Shown here piece after piece: positions 5,086 through 14,146 of a DNA stretch of 23,289 bases. The position numbers and the translations under genes were made by a program. The notes beneath the pieces are model-generated. The model was not told the DNA's origin. It did not search any database and worked only from the letters and a program-made list of their open reading frames with translations. Numbering within the stretch: position 1 is the stretch's first letter; every line of letters starts with the position of its first letter. Source of the DNA: a virus; the IMG/VR virus record IMGVR_UViG_3300035698_005308, positions 1 through 23,289 of that record; one strand, 5' to 3'.

Positions 5086-6903
5086 TTACGATTCGGGTAT
5101 ATAAAATTCTATCTTAACCATAAAATAGTTATCAGTATCTACGGGGTCTGCATCTATATCTATATAAATGAATTGACCAGCGGCAACAATACCATTTGTT
5201 AAATCTGAACTAGACATATCGGCTTCACTTGAATTACCAGTAGTGGTATTTAATACATCTATAAGTGTAGGGTCTGCGCCTGGGAATGCTCCAGTAGTTG
5301 GGTCATCACAATTCATTAAATTAGCATCTAGTTCTGTAGTAGGGTCGGCTTTTGTAGCATCTACTTCCCAACCTGTTATAACTATTCCATCGGGGAATAT
5401 GGTTGAATCTAATTCAATTAATACTAAATTAGTGTTCCTATCGTATGCGGCATCAAGTCCAAGATTACCAAATATCATGTGGCGTAGAGGTATTGCTATT
5501 TCAAAAGCGCCATCATGTACTACTAGTTGTTCTTGAGTTGAATCTACTGCAATTTCACCTGCATTAGCTAAAGTTACGTCGCCAGCAGTATTTTCTATTT
5601 CTGTAGCTGTTGCTCCACCGAAGTCGTGAGTGCCTGTCCATACAGCACCATCAGCCTTATTAACCAAAGCCTTATCAGTTACTATTGCATCAAGCTCTGA
5701 AAAAGCATCTATCGCATCATCTTCTATAATTGCAGAACCTAATCCGTCTAATCTATCTAATTCTGCGACAGTTAAGGTTGTGGGAGTGGAAGTCGTTAAA
5801 CTTGTTGTAATAGTGGGAGTGGTAAGATTCCAAGAAGTTACTGCAACAGAATCATCTATTGAAATATTTGCATATGTTCCACCCAATTCTCCGCTGGGAG
5901 TTTCACCAGAACTATAAACAGCATTACCACCTTCGGTAAGAGTTAAAAAATTAGCTGTTGCTGAACCTGCTTGGTCAATCGCACCAGTAACAGAAAATGA
6001 AGTATAATTTGTATCCCAATCACCCAATCTCAACCATTCACTTCCAGCATCTATATAGAAAAAATTAGGCTCTGTGCCTGATTCTATTCTAAAATCCATA
6101 TCTTGATTATCTTCATTGAATACAAAATATCCTTGTCCCGGAGTTCCATTATCTCCAAAAATGCAAAACATTTGATCAGCGGCAGGAGAGCCATCGTCAA
6201 ACATTGTCCTTAAGCAAAATGCGCCTGCTTCATCGCCATTAGCTACTTCTTCTGAAGTTGCAACCATCTGTACATAAGTAGTATTTACCCCTGTGCTATC
6301 ATCGCCTTGAAAGTTTATTACCCCTATCCTATCCGAATCAGCAGGAGTAGGAGTAGCACCAGCTTTCCTTAAAGTTATTCTTGGACCGTTTGAATCGTCA
6401 TTTGTATTTTGTACCCTTAGCTCTGGCTCTGTCGTTGTCGCACTCGTGAAAATAGGTGAATATACACCTACATCTATTGTAAGGTCATTATCTAGGGTAG
6501 GACTATCAATTATTTCTGTAAAATCTATGGTATCATCTACTATATCTGCGGTAATATCATCGGGACCACCCGCTCCACCATCTGCTTCTGTAAAAGTTAT
6601 TTCTGTATTATCTAGAAAATTAGCAGTAGTATCGATTGCTGTACCGTCTACAGTTACGACATCTCCTGAACCACCTGCGGGTGTTTGCCAAGAAGAAGTA
6701 CCGTCTCCATCTTCCCTAAGATACTTAGATGCCCCACCTTCACCTGTGGATAATACGGCTGTGCCTTCAATAGTAGGGGTATTATTCGGCGAATACACTT
6801 CGATCGGCGTTCCTGAAGGAAATTCCATCGCATACTCTTTAAATGCTGCCTCTGCCTGAGACGAAAACAATAACAATAAAAAAATAAATATAAACTTTTT
6901 CAT
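5086..6903 (-). CDS. Tail-fibre-like protein with a signal peptide
   Basis: A 605-residue protein. The N-terminus MKKFIFIFLLLLFSSQAEAA is a classical Sec signal with an AEAA cleavage site. The body is rich in Asp, Thr, Gly and Ala with fibre-style signatures: GGASKYLREDGDGTSSWQTP near residue 57, repeated DDTIDFTE/DNTEITF strands, GVINFQGDDSTG near residue 190, and LDRLDGLGSAIIEDDAIDAF in a likely triple-stranded shaft. The C-terminal 150 residues look like a distinct beta-rich tip domain. The composition is that of phage fibres carrying host-binding tips. T7-like fibres are normally assembled in the cytoplasm, so the signal peptide is puzzling. The gene overlaps the upstream gene by ATGA at 6900..6903. 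GGAG is 8 bases before the start. Confidence 0.72.
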   Translation of the reverse strand: MKKFIFIFLLLLFSSQAEAAFKEYAMEFPSGTPIEVYSPNNTPTIEGTAVLSTGEGGASKYLREDGDGTSSWQTPAGGSGDVVTVDGTAIDTTANFLDNTEITFTEADGGAGGPDDITADIVDDTIDFTEIIDSPTLDNDLTIDVGVYSPIFTSATTTEPELRVQNTNDDSNGPRITLRKAGATPTPADSDRIGVINFQGDDSTGVNTTYVQMVATSEEVANGDEAGAFCLRTMFDDGSPAADQMFCIFGDNGTPGQGYFVFNEDNQDMDFRIESGTEPNFFYIDAGSEWLRLGDWDTNYTSFSVTGAIDQAGSATANFLTLTEGGNAVYSSGETPSGELGGTYANISIDDSVAVTSWNLTTPTITTSLTTSTPTTLTVAELDRLDGLGSAIIEDDAIDAFSELDAIVTDKALVNKADGAVWTGTHDFGGATATEIENTAGDVTLANAGEIAVDSTQEQLVVHDGAFEIAIPLRHMIFGNLGLDAAYDRNTNLVLIELDSTIFPDGIVITGWEVDATKADPTTELDANLMNCDDPTTGAFPGADPTLIDVLNTTTGNSSEADMSSSDLTNGIVAAGQFIYIDIDADPVDTDNYFMVKIEFYIPES

Positions 6904-7205
6904 AGACTATCTCCGAGTAAGTCAAAGGTATAAAAAGTTAATGCGGGAACGCTGTCGGTGAATCGGCCTGTAACTACTGTCCAAAGAGCATCATAATTCG
7001 TTCGAGTTTTCCCTGCGGCATAGGTATATTGTTTTGTGGAACCTATCCTATGAGCTTTTTGTATAATCCACGCCCCACTAGATGTTAAATAGCCATAATA
7101 CATATCTGTTGAATCGGTCATATCAGTATGAGCTATTTCAAAAACAACATTTTGCCCACCAACTTTATGAAAGATAAACCGATAATCATGCAAATTTATT
7201 GCCAT
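6900..7205 (-). CDS. Small beta-rich fibre-associated protein
   Basis: A 101-residue protein beginning MAINLHDYRFIFHKVGGQNV, with aromatic-rich strands (MYYGYLTSSGAWIIQKA; KQYTYAAGKTRTNYDALWTV) and no signal peptide. AAGAGGTG precedes the ATG. The end is coupled by ATGA to the fibre gene, which suggests an assembly partner or a fibre cap or chaperone. I do not recognise a family. The Tyr/Trp-rich strands would also fit a small virion decoration domain. Confidence 0.6.
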   Translation of the reverse strand: MAINLHDYRFIFHKVGGQNVVFEIAHTDMTDSTDMYYGYLTSSGAWIIQKAHRIGSTKQYTYAAGKTRTNYDALWTVVTGRFTDSVPALTFYTFDLLGDSL

Positions 7206-7215
7206 ATATCACCTC

Positions 7216-7665
7216 TTATTTCAAAGCCGCGCTAATCACTTTTGTCGCTTTTAGTTTTGCGTCAAAATCTCCACGTTCTTTTTTAAGCGCTTCAACTTGT
7301 TTTTTATTGCTTATTTGGAAATCCTGTTTATCTTTTTCGAGGCTTGCCCTATCTTTGGCAAGTTTTTTAAAACCACCTTCTTGAATCTTTTGTCGTTCCT
7401 CAGCATTAGCCATTAAAGTTTTCGCTTCTGCCATCAGCTTCTTTGCGTTCTCTGTAGCTTTAACGATACTTTCAATGTTCTTGATTTTTGTTTCTCTTTC
7501 GTTAAACTCTGCATCTTTTCCTTTATATCCCGCTTCTTTTTCTTCTAACTTCTTTTTTTGATTGTCGAGTTTAACTGATTCTTCCTCAACCTTTTCATTG
7601 TTCGCTGTCAACAAAGTAAGTACCGAGTTTAACTGCTGTAAAGCATCTTTGATTTTGTCTAGCAT
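7216..7665 (-). CDS. Long coiled-coil protein
   Basis: A 149-residue protein that is almost entirely Lys/Glu/Ala-rich heptad sequence (NEKVEEESVKLDNQKKKLEE; AEERQKIQEGGFKKLAKDRA), so a continuous coiled coil of about 140 residues. AAAGGGAGG stands before the ATG. It lies between beta-rich small proteins in the fibre block. A linker, rod or trimerisation element is the simplest reading. Sequence-only identification is impossible because coiled coils converge. It has no membrane or signal segment. Confidence 0.65.
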   Translation of the reverse strand: MLDKIKDALQQLNSVLTLLTANNEKVEEESVKLDNQKKKLEEKEAGYKGKDAEFNERETKIKNIESIVKATENAKKLMAEAKTLMANAEERQKIQEGGFKKLAKDRASLEKDKQDFQISNKKQVEALKKERGDFDAKLKATKVISAALK

Positions 7666-7676
7666 GAATCCTCCCT

Positions 7677-8108
7677 TTATTTTTGTCCTGTGATATATCC
7701 ATCTACATCGGCCAATTCAGTTCCACTTGAACCTGTAGCTGTTATCGTTATCCTAACATAAGGTATTTGTATATTATCATCAAACCAACCCATATAACTA
7801 CCATCAGCAGTCAATGTTTCGCTTGTCTGGGCAATCCCATCAAAATCAGAAAAATCAGCAGCAATCCAATTTGTGCCATCGTGAGAAATATGAGCAGTAA
7901 TGGCAATAGATACTACCGACCCCGAATCTGTTTCGTCGTAGTCAACATAGAAAGCAATCTTGTTATAATCGCTCGTATTCCATGTTCCAGTAATCGAAGT
8001 TGGGGCTGCATTTAAAAGCGTATCTATTACTTGTCTTTTTTCTGGCCCCGCCCAAGCGACACCGCAAAGAAAAGCAAAACAAAGAATCGTTGAAAATAGT
8101 CTTTTCAT
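7677..8108 (-). CDS. Secreted beta-sandwich protein
   Basis: A 143-residue protein with a Sec signal peptide MKRLFSTILCFAFLCGVAWA, cleavage after AWA. The mature part is about 120 residues of beta strands (YNKIAFYVDYDETDSGSVVS; IAITAHISHDGTNWIAADF; VRITITATGSSG), the pattern of small phage beta-sandwich domains that measure a signal along strands, often called receptor-binding or carbohydrate-binding. AAGGGGGT precedes the start. It is one of five proteins in the window with a cleavable N-terminal signal. The role is unknown. Confidence 0.65.
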   Translation of the reverse strand: MKRLFSTILCFAFLCGVAWAGPEKRQVIDTLLNAAPTSITGTWNTSDYNKIAFYVDYDETDSGSVVSIAITAHISHDGTNWIAADFSDFDGIAQTSETLTADGSYMGWFDDNIQIPYVRITITATGSSGTELADVDGYITGQK

Positions 8109-8117
8109 AGTACCCCC

Positions 8118-8351
8118 TTATGTATGGTTTTGTTTAGGTTTCTCAAAATCTATATTAACGTAACCTCCGCATGGAGTAGGATTAAGTTCGTCATGGGTGC
8201 AATGGTGATAACGGCAGTTCCTATGGTTAGGTATTTTTTCACTTCCTTTTGGTTTGTGAGCTTTGGCTTTTTTGTCCTCGACGAGATTTACCAAATCCAT
8301 AACTTCTTTTTTAGTATCAAAAGCTACATCCAGTTCAATTCTCCATTTCAT
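8118..8351 (-). CDS. Small protein with Cys/His cluster
   Basis: A 77-residue protein starting MKWRIELDVAFDTKKEVMDL, with AGGAGG upstream of the ATG. The first 35 residues look like a compact alpha/beta unit. The second half has HRNCRYHHCTHDE and a later Cys (PTPCGG), a plausible metal-binding cluster. It sits immediately after the large internal protein gene. No family with known function is recognised. The ribosome site and tight spacing support it as a gene. Confidence 0.6.
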   Translation of the reverse strand: MKWRIELDVAFDTKKEVMDLVNLVEDKKAKAHKPKGSEKIPNHRNCRYHHCTHDELNPTPCGGYVNIDFEKPKQNHT

Positions 8352-8360
8352 GGATTCCTC

Positions 8361-11300
8361 CTAACGATATACTTTTTTCTTTTTCTTTCCTTCTAATATA
8401 TATTTACTCCAACCCAACATTTCCAAAATTCCTTTTCTTACGTTTCCATCTTGGACATCTGCTACTCCAGCAGCAAAATTCTTAACAGTTGATACTGGTA
8501 AATAAAAAGAATCCCCTGCCTCGGATAAGGAGGATAATGCTTCTAGCACATCTTCTAAAAGTATGTCATCCCAGTCTATTTTACCTAACGCTCTTTTAAC
8601 AGAAGTAGTAACCGACAATATAGGTACTTCTAAATTAAATACTCGAAGTCCTAACGCCTTTCTTAAAATACTATCTATGGCATCACCAAAAATAAACAAT
8701 CCATTCAAAGAACCAAGCAATCCAGCTCTTAGATATTCTTTTTGGTCGTCTTCATCCCAACCTCCACCATTAGCAATAAATTGAAACATAACAGGAAGCA
8801 AAACATGGTAAATCAACATAGTCTTTGCAACTTTAGTAATATTTTTAGCTGATGTCCCACCCTTCTGAAACAAACTCCTTACCGCATTTAATTCTTTAGC
8901 AAGATATTGTCTTTGAGAAGTCTTAAACATAGTAAACAATCTCTCTATGCTTCCACCTAATTGGACTTCCGACAACCTTGATATGTCTGCGGATTGTTGA
9001 GTATTAGCGCTAAATTCCTCATATTCACTTATAATTGCATCCAAATTAACATTTTGATTTAATCTGGAACGCCTCAATATCCAACTTCCCCAAACGATCG
9101 CACCCTTATCCCCTAACCTATTATTTAATAATAATAAATTAGTTATGCTTTTTGCTGTAAAGAATTTATCAGTTAATCCTGCTTCCGTAGCAGCCTTAAT
9201 ATCCCTCTCCATGCCTGCGCCTCTGGTACGAATAAAGATACTTTCTTTTTGGAGAGTTTTATAATTCTTAATCGGATGAAACCAAAAATCTACTGCACCT
9301 GTTACAAAATCTGCTATTCCAACTTTTTCATAATAAGCAACAGTTGATACAAATTGTTTGATTGTTAAAGCTGGCTTTAGCATGAGCCTTCCAACAGTAA
9401 AACCTTTTCTAAGAAAATCTATTCCTGGATACTTTAGAGCATTAATATTCCCCTTATTAGCTAAATGTTCTATTTTGGTAACTATAGCACTATAAACACT
9501 CGTCGGAAATTCTTGATTTATAGCTTCTTTGACTTGGCTATCTTTAAATACAGCTTCCATTTCTCTTATCTTCTCAGCCCAAGCCATGAAATAATTTGTT
9601 TCTTTCATGTGATTATCTAAGGCGTAAATGCTACTTCTTGTTTTCAATGGTAGAAAATTCTTAACTCTTGCTTTTAAACTTTTAGCCGTAATCCCGACTC
9701 GAAAAGACGTATCTTCAATAAGCTGGTTTAATCCCTTAGTAGCATCTACTCTATAACCCTCTCTTGCAATTGGAGAATAAAATTCACTAAAAGTCAAATC
9801 TACTCCAAAAAATTTCCTATAAAGAGGATTCAATCTTTTCCATTGTTCTTTATACATAGCAAATTGCGCACGAGCAAACGCTTTGTCTTTGTCGGTAACA
9901 TTTTTCTCTATAGCAGAGATAATCTCAGACGTATATTTGTTGCCTTTTTCAAATGACTCTCTTAAAGATTCATCTTGCAACTCCATCCATTTTTTGATTA
10001 ACTCATCTTTAGTAAAGATAAGTTCAACCTCTACACCATCAGCGTTCTTAAATTTTCCAAGATTAACTTCTTTAGATAAGTCGTTTATTTTCTTATGGAC
10101 ATTGATAGTGTTTTCTGCAGTGCCTGCAAAACCTTCTTTTTTACTTTTTATCTCATAAGCTTCAAGAATAGCATTATCAAAATCTTCCCTAAACCTATAT
10201 TCAGAAGCCTTGTAAACATTCTCTTGAGTTAAGGTACTAAACAATTTTTGGAGTTTCTTGCTTTCAACGCCAGCGTTAAACTCTATAATATCCATATAAG
10301 TATCCCACTGACCTATCCATCGTGTGCCTAAGGCTTTCAAGAATCCTTTGAAAGATTTTGCTGTAGTTTTTCTTGCTCCTATCGTTTCTCGACCTGGGAT
10401 AACTCCCCCACTACCAGTAATCTGCTCGATAGTGGTTTGTTTCAATCCGTCAATATGTTCTTTTCTTTCAGTCCTTAATACTTCTCGTGCTTCCTTGCCT
10501 TCTTTTTTTAATTTAGTTATAGTATCTAAAATCCGAGTTAAATCTTTTATAGACTTATTATCAAAATCAGAAAACAAATCTAAAATATCGTTCTGTAGTG
10601 CTATGTCTTCTGCGGGAATTAAACCTGTGGTTTTATCTATGTTCTTTTGGATAATGTCTAAGGCTTCTACCCTGTCTGTTTTCATAGCCTTTTTAATCAA
10701 ATCCAAAGCGCCTTGAACTTCTGGCGTGAATTTACCCTTTATCTTCCCCGCTTGTTTTTTAGTTTTAGTACGTTTTAACTCTTTGCTTATTTTTGACTTT
10801 AAGATATTTCTTTCTTTTTGTGTCTCAATCCGTTCAATACGAGCTAGTATATCTGGCATAGCCTCATCAAGTTGAGCTTGAGTTTGTATTGATTTTATAG
10901 ATACAGGTATCTCAACATTAGCTTCTTTAAATAGTTTTATAACTTTTCCTTGAATATCTTTAATTTCTTTCTTAGCGATAGTTTTTCCTTCTCTAATTCC
11001 TCTAGCGACATCTTTAAGACTTTGCTTGATTAAAGTCATCTTTCGCTTGCGGACTAAAGCATTATCGAAAGTAAGAAGTTTTTGTTCATCGCCTACTTTG
11101 ATTGCTTGGTCAATCTCTTTTTCTTGAACAGTAACTTCGGGAGTTACTACTACCTCGATTGCTTGGTCAATCTCTTTTTCTTGAACAGTAACTTCGGGAG
11201 TTACTACTACCTCGGCTTTGAGTTGGGCTTGTTGCCAGATGTCGGTGAGTTGTTGTTTTATATTTTTTATACCTATAAGATTTTCACCTTTTTTCACTTG

Positions 11301-12746
11301 TTCTTTTGTAACAAATAACATATTTATACCTGCAACCGATGGGTCAGAAACATTAAATTCTTTATTAAGTGCTTTCTTTATTGATATTCCTTTTACTCCT
11401 CTTACCTCAGCAAGACCTTTTTCAGTGGTTAGAATAAAAACATCCAAATCACTTGTTGGTTTACCGATTCCTTTTGCCATTGAACCTGCTAACATAATAT
11501 CAAATGGTTGAGTAACTTTAATTTCTTCTAAAGCAGTATTTATTGTTTTTTCTACACGACTTAACTTATCAATGGGAAATTTCTCTACAAACTCCTCAGC
11601 AGTCTTAAACTTCTTAGCTTCTTCGACAAGTGGCTCTACAATGCCCTCTTTCCCCTTGGGAATTGGCTCAGGAGCGACTTCTTCTCCCTCAACAGGGGTA
11701 ACTACTGGCTTTTCGGGTTTCGCTTCACCTTCAGCTGGTTTTATAGGGATTACAGCGAGGTCTTGCTTCATCTGCCTAATGGTGGTTACGGTATCAACGC
11801 CCGCGCCCGGTAGAGCTAAAGCCGCCATCGCTGCCGCTGACTTCTGGGCTACGGTAATCAATCTATCTGTAATTTCTTCTCTTGTAGGGATGGTGTCGGG
11901 CTTTTCATCTAACAATCCAGCGATTGCTTCTGCGGACAAAGCTACAGCTTCCTGTCCTATTTCCTCTGACCATTCTCCGCCTACTGCGAGAGTATATTTT
12001 TTCATTAAACTTAACAAAGCGGATTTTACTGGCTTAGATATAAGAGTTTTCGTAAAAGCTCTCTTAAAAGGCGCGGCTAATAATTTTAATTGCCCTAATT
12101 CTATCTCTCCACTTATAGCACCTGCCGCCAAAGAAACAGGACGCGCGACTTCTAAATTTATATTATTTTCCATCAAGTCAAGAAATATTCCACCGCCTTC
12201 TGCGTCCATAGAGAATTTTAATACTCCGTAACTACCACCTACTGTCATCCCTGCGGCAAAAGCTGTTGGAACAGTGATTAATTCTTCAGGGGTAGCAATT
12301 TGCGGCCCGGCTTGACCTGCTACTGCTGTTATCGCTCCAAAACCCATGCCAGTTACAAGACCAGTAGCAAGACCTTCTTTCATAGCACCAATCGTAAAGG
12401 GAAGCGTATTCGCGACTTCGCCTAAAATATATCTCACTGGATGTTCTTTAAAACTAACCTCTTCTATCTTTCCTATTGAATCCAACTCCTTTAAATACTC
12501 CCTATTGCCTTGATTGATTGCCTTATCAATCGGTATCTCTCCCCACATCGCGGCTCTACCGTAACTACTTCGCATCATATTAGCTTTACCGCCTCTGAAG
12601 TTCTTTACGACGTGCTGGAAAAGGCTATCGTTATTCTCTGAATCAGGATTAACTTCTAACCCTTCGTAAGATTCGCTTATAGGAACAGCGTAATCAGGCA
12701 AAGGTTCTTTTTCTTTTATAGGAATAGCATAAGCGGGTAAAGGCAT
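8361..12746 (-). CDS. Large internal/ejected virion protein with embedded nucleotidyltransferase domain
   Basis: I chose the ATG at 12746 because it overlaps the upstream stop as TAATG; a TTG at 12764 is less likely. The product is 1461 residues. The order of visible parts is: N-terminal PLPAYAIPI / PLPDYAVPI motifs; small-residue helices (about 90-190); a Pro/Glu-rich linker (about 335-375); a GSMAKGIGKPTSDLDVFI motif at about 420-437, the GS...DxD signature of polymerase-beta-like minimal nucleotidyltransferases; a tandem 19-residue repeat near 511-548; long helical regions; and a C-terminal polyvalent-protein-like part with a hydrophobic helix (LIYHVLLPVMFQFIANGGGW). By size and position it takes the place of T7 gp16, which is ejected into the cell and spans the envelope. 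I see no lytic transglycosylase motif. The nucleotidyltransferase target is unknown. Confidence 0.75.
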   Translation of the reverse strand: MPLPAYAIPIKEKEPLPDYAVPISESYEGLEVNPDSENNDSLFQHVVKNFRGGKANMMRSSYGRAAMWGEIPIDKAINQGNREYLKELDSIGKIEEVSFKEHPVRYILGEVANTLPFTIGAMKEGLATGLVTGMGFGAITAVAGQAGPQIATPEELITVPTAFAAGMTVGGSYGVLKFSMDAEGGGIFLDLMENNINLEVARPVSLAAGAISGEIELGQLKLLAAPFKRAFTKTLISKPVKSALLSLMKKYTLAVGGEWSEEIGQEAVALSAEAIAGLLDEKPDTIPTREEITDRLITVAQKSAAAMAALALPGAGVDTVTTIRQMKQDLAVIPIKPAEGEAKPEKPVVTPVEGEEVAPEPIPKGKEGIVEPLVEEAKKFKTAEEFVEKFPIDKLSRVEKTINTALEEIKVTQPFDIMLAGSMAKGIGKPTSDLDVFILTTEKGLAEVRGVKGISIKKALNKEFNVSDPSVAGINMLFVTKEQVKKGENLIGIKNIKQQLTDIWQQAQLKAEVVVTPEVTVQEKEIDQAIEVVVTPEVTVQEKEIDQAIKVGDEQKLLTFDNALVRKRKMTLIKQSLKDVARGIREGKTIAKKEIKDIQGKVIKLFKEANVEIPVSIKSIQTQAQLDEAMPDILARIERIETQKERNILKSKISKELKRTKTKKQAGKIKGKFTPEVQGALDLIKKAMKTDRVEALDIIQKNIDKTTGLIPAEDIALQNDILDLFSDFDNKSIKDLTRILDTITKLKKEGKEAREVLRTERKEHIDGLKQTTIEQITGSGGVIPGRETIGARKTTAKSFKGFLKALGTRWIGQWDTYMDIIEFNAGVESKKLQKLFSTLTQENVYKASEYRFREDFDNAILEAYEIKSKKEGFAGTAENTINVHKKINDLSKEVNLGKFKNADGVEVELIFTKDELIKKWMELQDESLRESFEKGNKYTSEIISAIEKNVTDKDKAFARAQFAMYKEQWKRLNPLYRKFFGVDLTFSEFYSPIAREGYRVDATKGLNQLIEDTSFRVGITAKSLKARVKNFLPLKTRSSIYALDNHMKETNYFMAWAEKIREMEAVFKDSQVKEAINQEFPTSVYSAIVTKIEHLANKGNINALKYPGIDFLRKGFTVGRLMLKPALTIKQFVSTVAYYEKVGIADFVTGAVDFWFHPIKNYKTLQKESIFIRTRGAGMERDIKAATEAGLTDKFFTAKSITNLLLLNNRLGDKGAIVWGSWILRRSRLNQNVNLDAIISEYEEFSANTQQSADISRLSEVQLGGSIERLFTMFKTSQRQYLAKELNAVRSLFQKGGTSAKNITKVAKTMLIYHVLLPVMFQFIANGGGWDEDDQKEYLRAGLLGSLNGLFIFGDAIDSILRKALGLRVFNLEVPILSVTTSVKRALGKIDWDDILLEDVLEALSSLSEAGDSFYLPVSTVKNFAAGVADVQDGNVRKGILEMLGWSKYILEGKKKKKVYR
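11101..11214 (-). repeat. Perfect 57-bp tandem duplication inside the large virion protein gene
   Basis: Positions 11101..11157 and 11158..11214 are identical base for base. On the minus strand each copy encodes the 19 residues EVVVTPEVTVQEKEIDQAI (phase of the unit is arbitrary). The frame is preserved. Perfect identity with no silent change implies a recent duplication, in a linker just after the nucleotidyltransferase domain. Confidence 0.97.
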
Positions 12747-14137
12747 TATTCTATCTTCTCCCAAATCTCTGCGTTAAACTTATCTTCTGGAATTATAGCT
12801 TGCGCGCCGGTTGGCTTGTATCGTACTTTTACCATCTGAGATTCTACCTTAGCTTGTTCTTTATTAATTTCTTCTTTCGCTACTTGCATAATTTCTTCTT
12901 CGTTCGTATCAGGATTTTCATTAGCTCTTGTTAAAGTCTTGAATAACGCAGCAGATTGTACCGTGTTCTTGACAGGTGCGTTTTTAAAGAAACTCCATAA
13001 CGAACCCCAGAATCCTTTTTCTTCGACTCCGTTTAATTCCTTTGAGCGCATCTTAGCCGCATAAACTAAAGCTCCTAATCTATCTCTGGTAATTGATTTA
13101 TTCTTTAAAGCAGTAACCATAAAATCGCTCATGTTTTCTTTATCATCTGCTAAGAATATGTCCTCGGCGAATTGCATAAAGGCTTCGTTCTTTTTTTCAT
13201 CATCAAGTTCAAACTTACCTATCTCTAAATTCTTTTGAATGGCTTCTGCTAATTCGGGGTCTTGAGCGGCATATTCGTTTAGATTCTTAATCGCTTCTAT
13301 CCATGTTAATTCACCACTTGCGATACTTGATACTACGTTAATACGATTCTCAACTAACGCGTCAACTCGTTTAGTTTCTAAATCAACCTTTGCTCTTTTT
13401 TGAATAGTATTGATTTCTTTAAGATACTTTTCTTTTTCTACTCCAGTTAATTTATACGCTCCCTTATTTATTAACTGTTCTGTAAGCTCTGGATTATTAT
13501 GTAAATCATGCTCGACTTGCCCTGTTCTCAAATCCTCTTTAAACTTCTGGAAATTAACAAGAGCATCATTGTTTCCTGTAATAGCCGCAATCTCTTTAAA
13601 CTCTGCCGCCGCCCACCCTAATACTCGTGTTTTCTCATCGGGAGTTCCCGCATAAAATTCTTTTTTCTTTGCGACTGACTCTTCAGCAAAACTACTTATC
13701 ATACTTTCTGCAACTCTTCGATTGTGGAGATTTTTTAATTTGAATTGAGAATTTAAAACATCTCTATCATACTCTAGGGAGAATTGCTTTTGCGCGAGAG
13801 GATTGCGGATAGTCTGCGAAATCGCCTCTTTATCATCAGCGAATCGCTTACTATAAGTTCCTAAGAAATCCTCATTAGAAGTCTCAGTATCTTGTGAGGC
13901 ATCCTGTAATGCTTGATTGCGGGATTTTATCGACGCTGTCCCTGCCCGATACGTTTCTTCTTTTGCCTGTAAGAGATACATTCGCTCCCCGACTTCGGCA
14001 ACTACTTTACCCATCTCAGACATTGCCCTGCCACCTGCGGCAAAGTCTTGAGGGCTGACCTGTATCGTAGGGGTTTCTCTTGTAAGTTTTCCTGCGACTA
14101 AACTTGATTGGCTAGAATATTGGGGTATCTTTGGCAA
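12746..14137 (-). CDS. Internal virion protein (T7 gp15 position)
   Basis: A 463-residue, largely helical, charged protein without signal or membrane segments. The start is TTG at 14137 with AGGAG 7 bases upstream; the next in-frame ATG is about 40 codons in. It begins MPKIPQYSSQSSLVAGKLTR and continues with long helices (TIRNPLAQKQFSLEYDRDVL; EKYLKEINTIQKRAKVDLET). The middle-sized helical protein between a gp14-like and a giant gp16-like gene is the expected place of the internal core/ejectosome protein in T7-like phages. The assignment rests on gene order, length and composition, since sequences in this family diverge too much for motif recognition. The stop overlaps the next start (TAATG). 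Confidence 0.6.
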   Translation of the reverse strand: MPKIPQYSSQSSLVAGKLTRETPTIQVSPQDFAAGGRAMSEMGKVVAEVGERMYLLQAKEETYRAGTASIKSRNQALQDASQDTETSNEDFLGTYSKRFADDKEAISQTIRNPLAQKQFSLEYDRDVLNSQFKLKNLHNRRVAESMISSFAEESVAKKKEFYAGTPDEKTRVLGWAAAEFKEIAAITGNNDALVNFQKFKEDLRTGQVEHDLHNNPELTEQLINKGAYKLTGVEKEKYLKEINTIQKRAKVDLETKRVDALVENRINVVSSIASGELTWIEAIKNLNEYAAQDPELAEAIQKNLEIGKFELDDEKKNEAFMQFAEDIFLADDKENMSDFMVTALKNKSITRDRLGALVYAAKMRSKELNGVEEKGFWGSLWSFFKNAPVKNTVQSAALFKTLTRANENPDTNEEEIMQVAKEEINKEQAKVESQMVKVRYKPTGAQAIIPEDKFNAEIWEKIE

Positions 14138-14146
14138 AATAAACTC

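Noticed and set aside
11572-12231. Long plus-strand frame (219 residues) opposite the large virion protein gene
   Set aside because: It is Ser/Ala/Pro-rich, has no ribosome site and lies entirely antisense to a well-supported gene. Other plus-strand frames within genes were dismissed for the same reasons.
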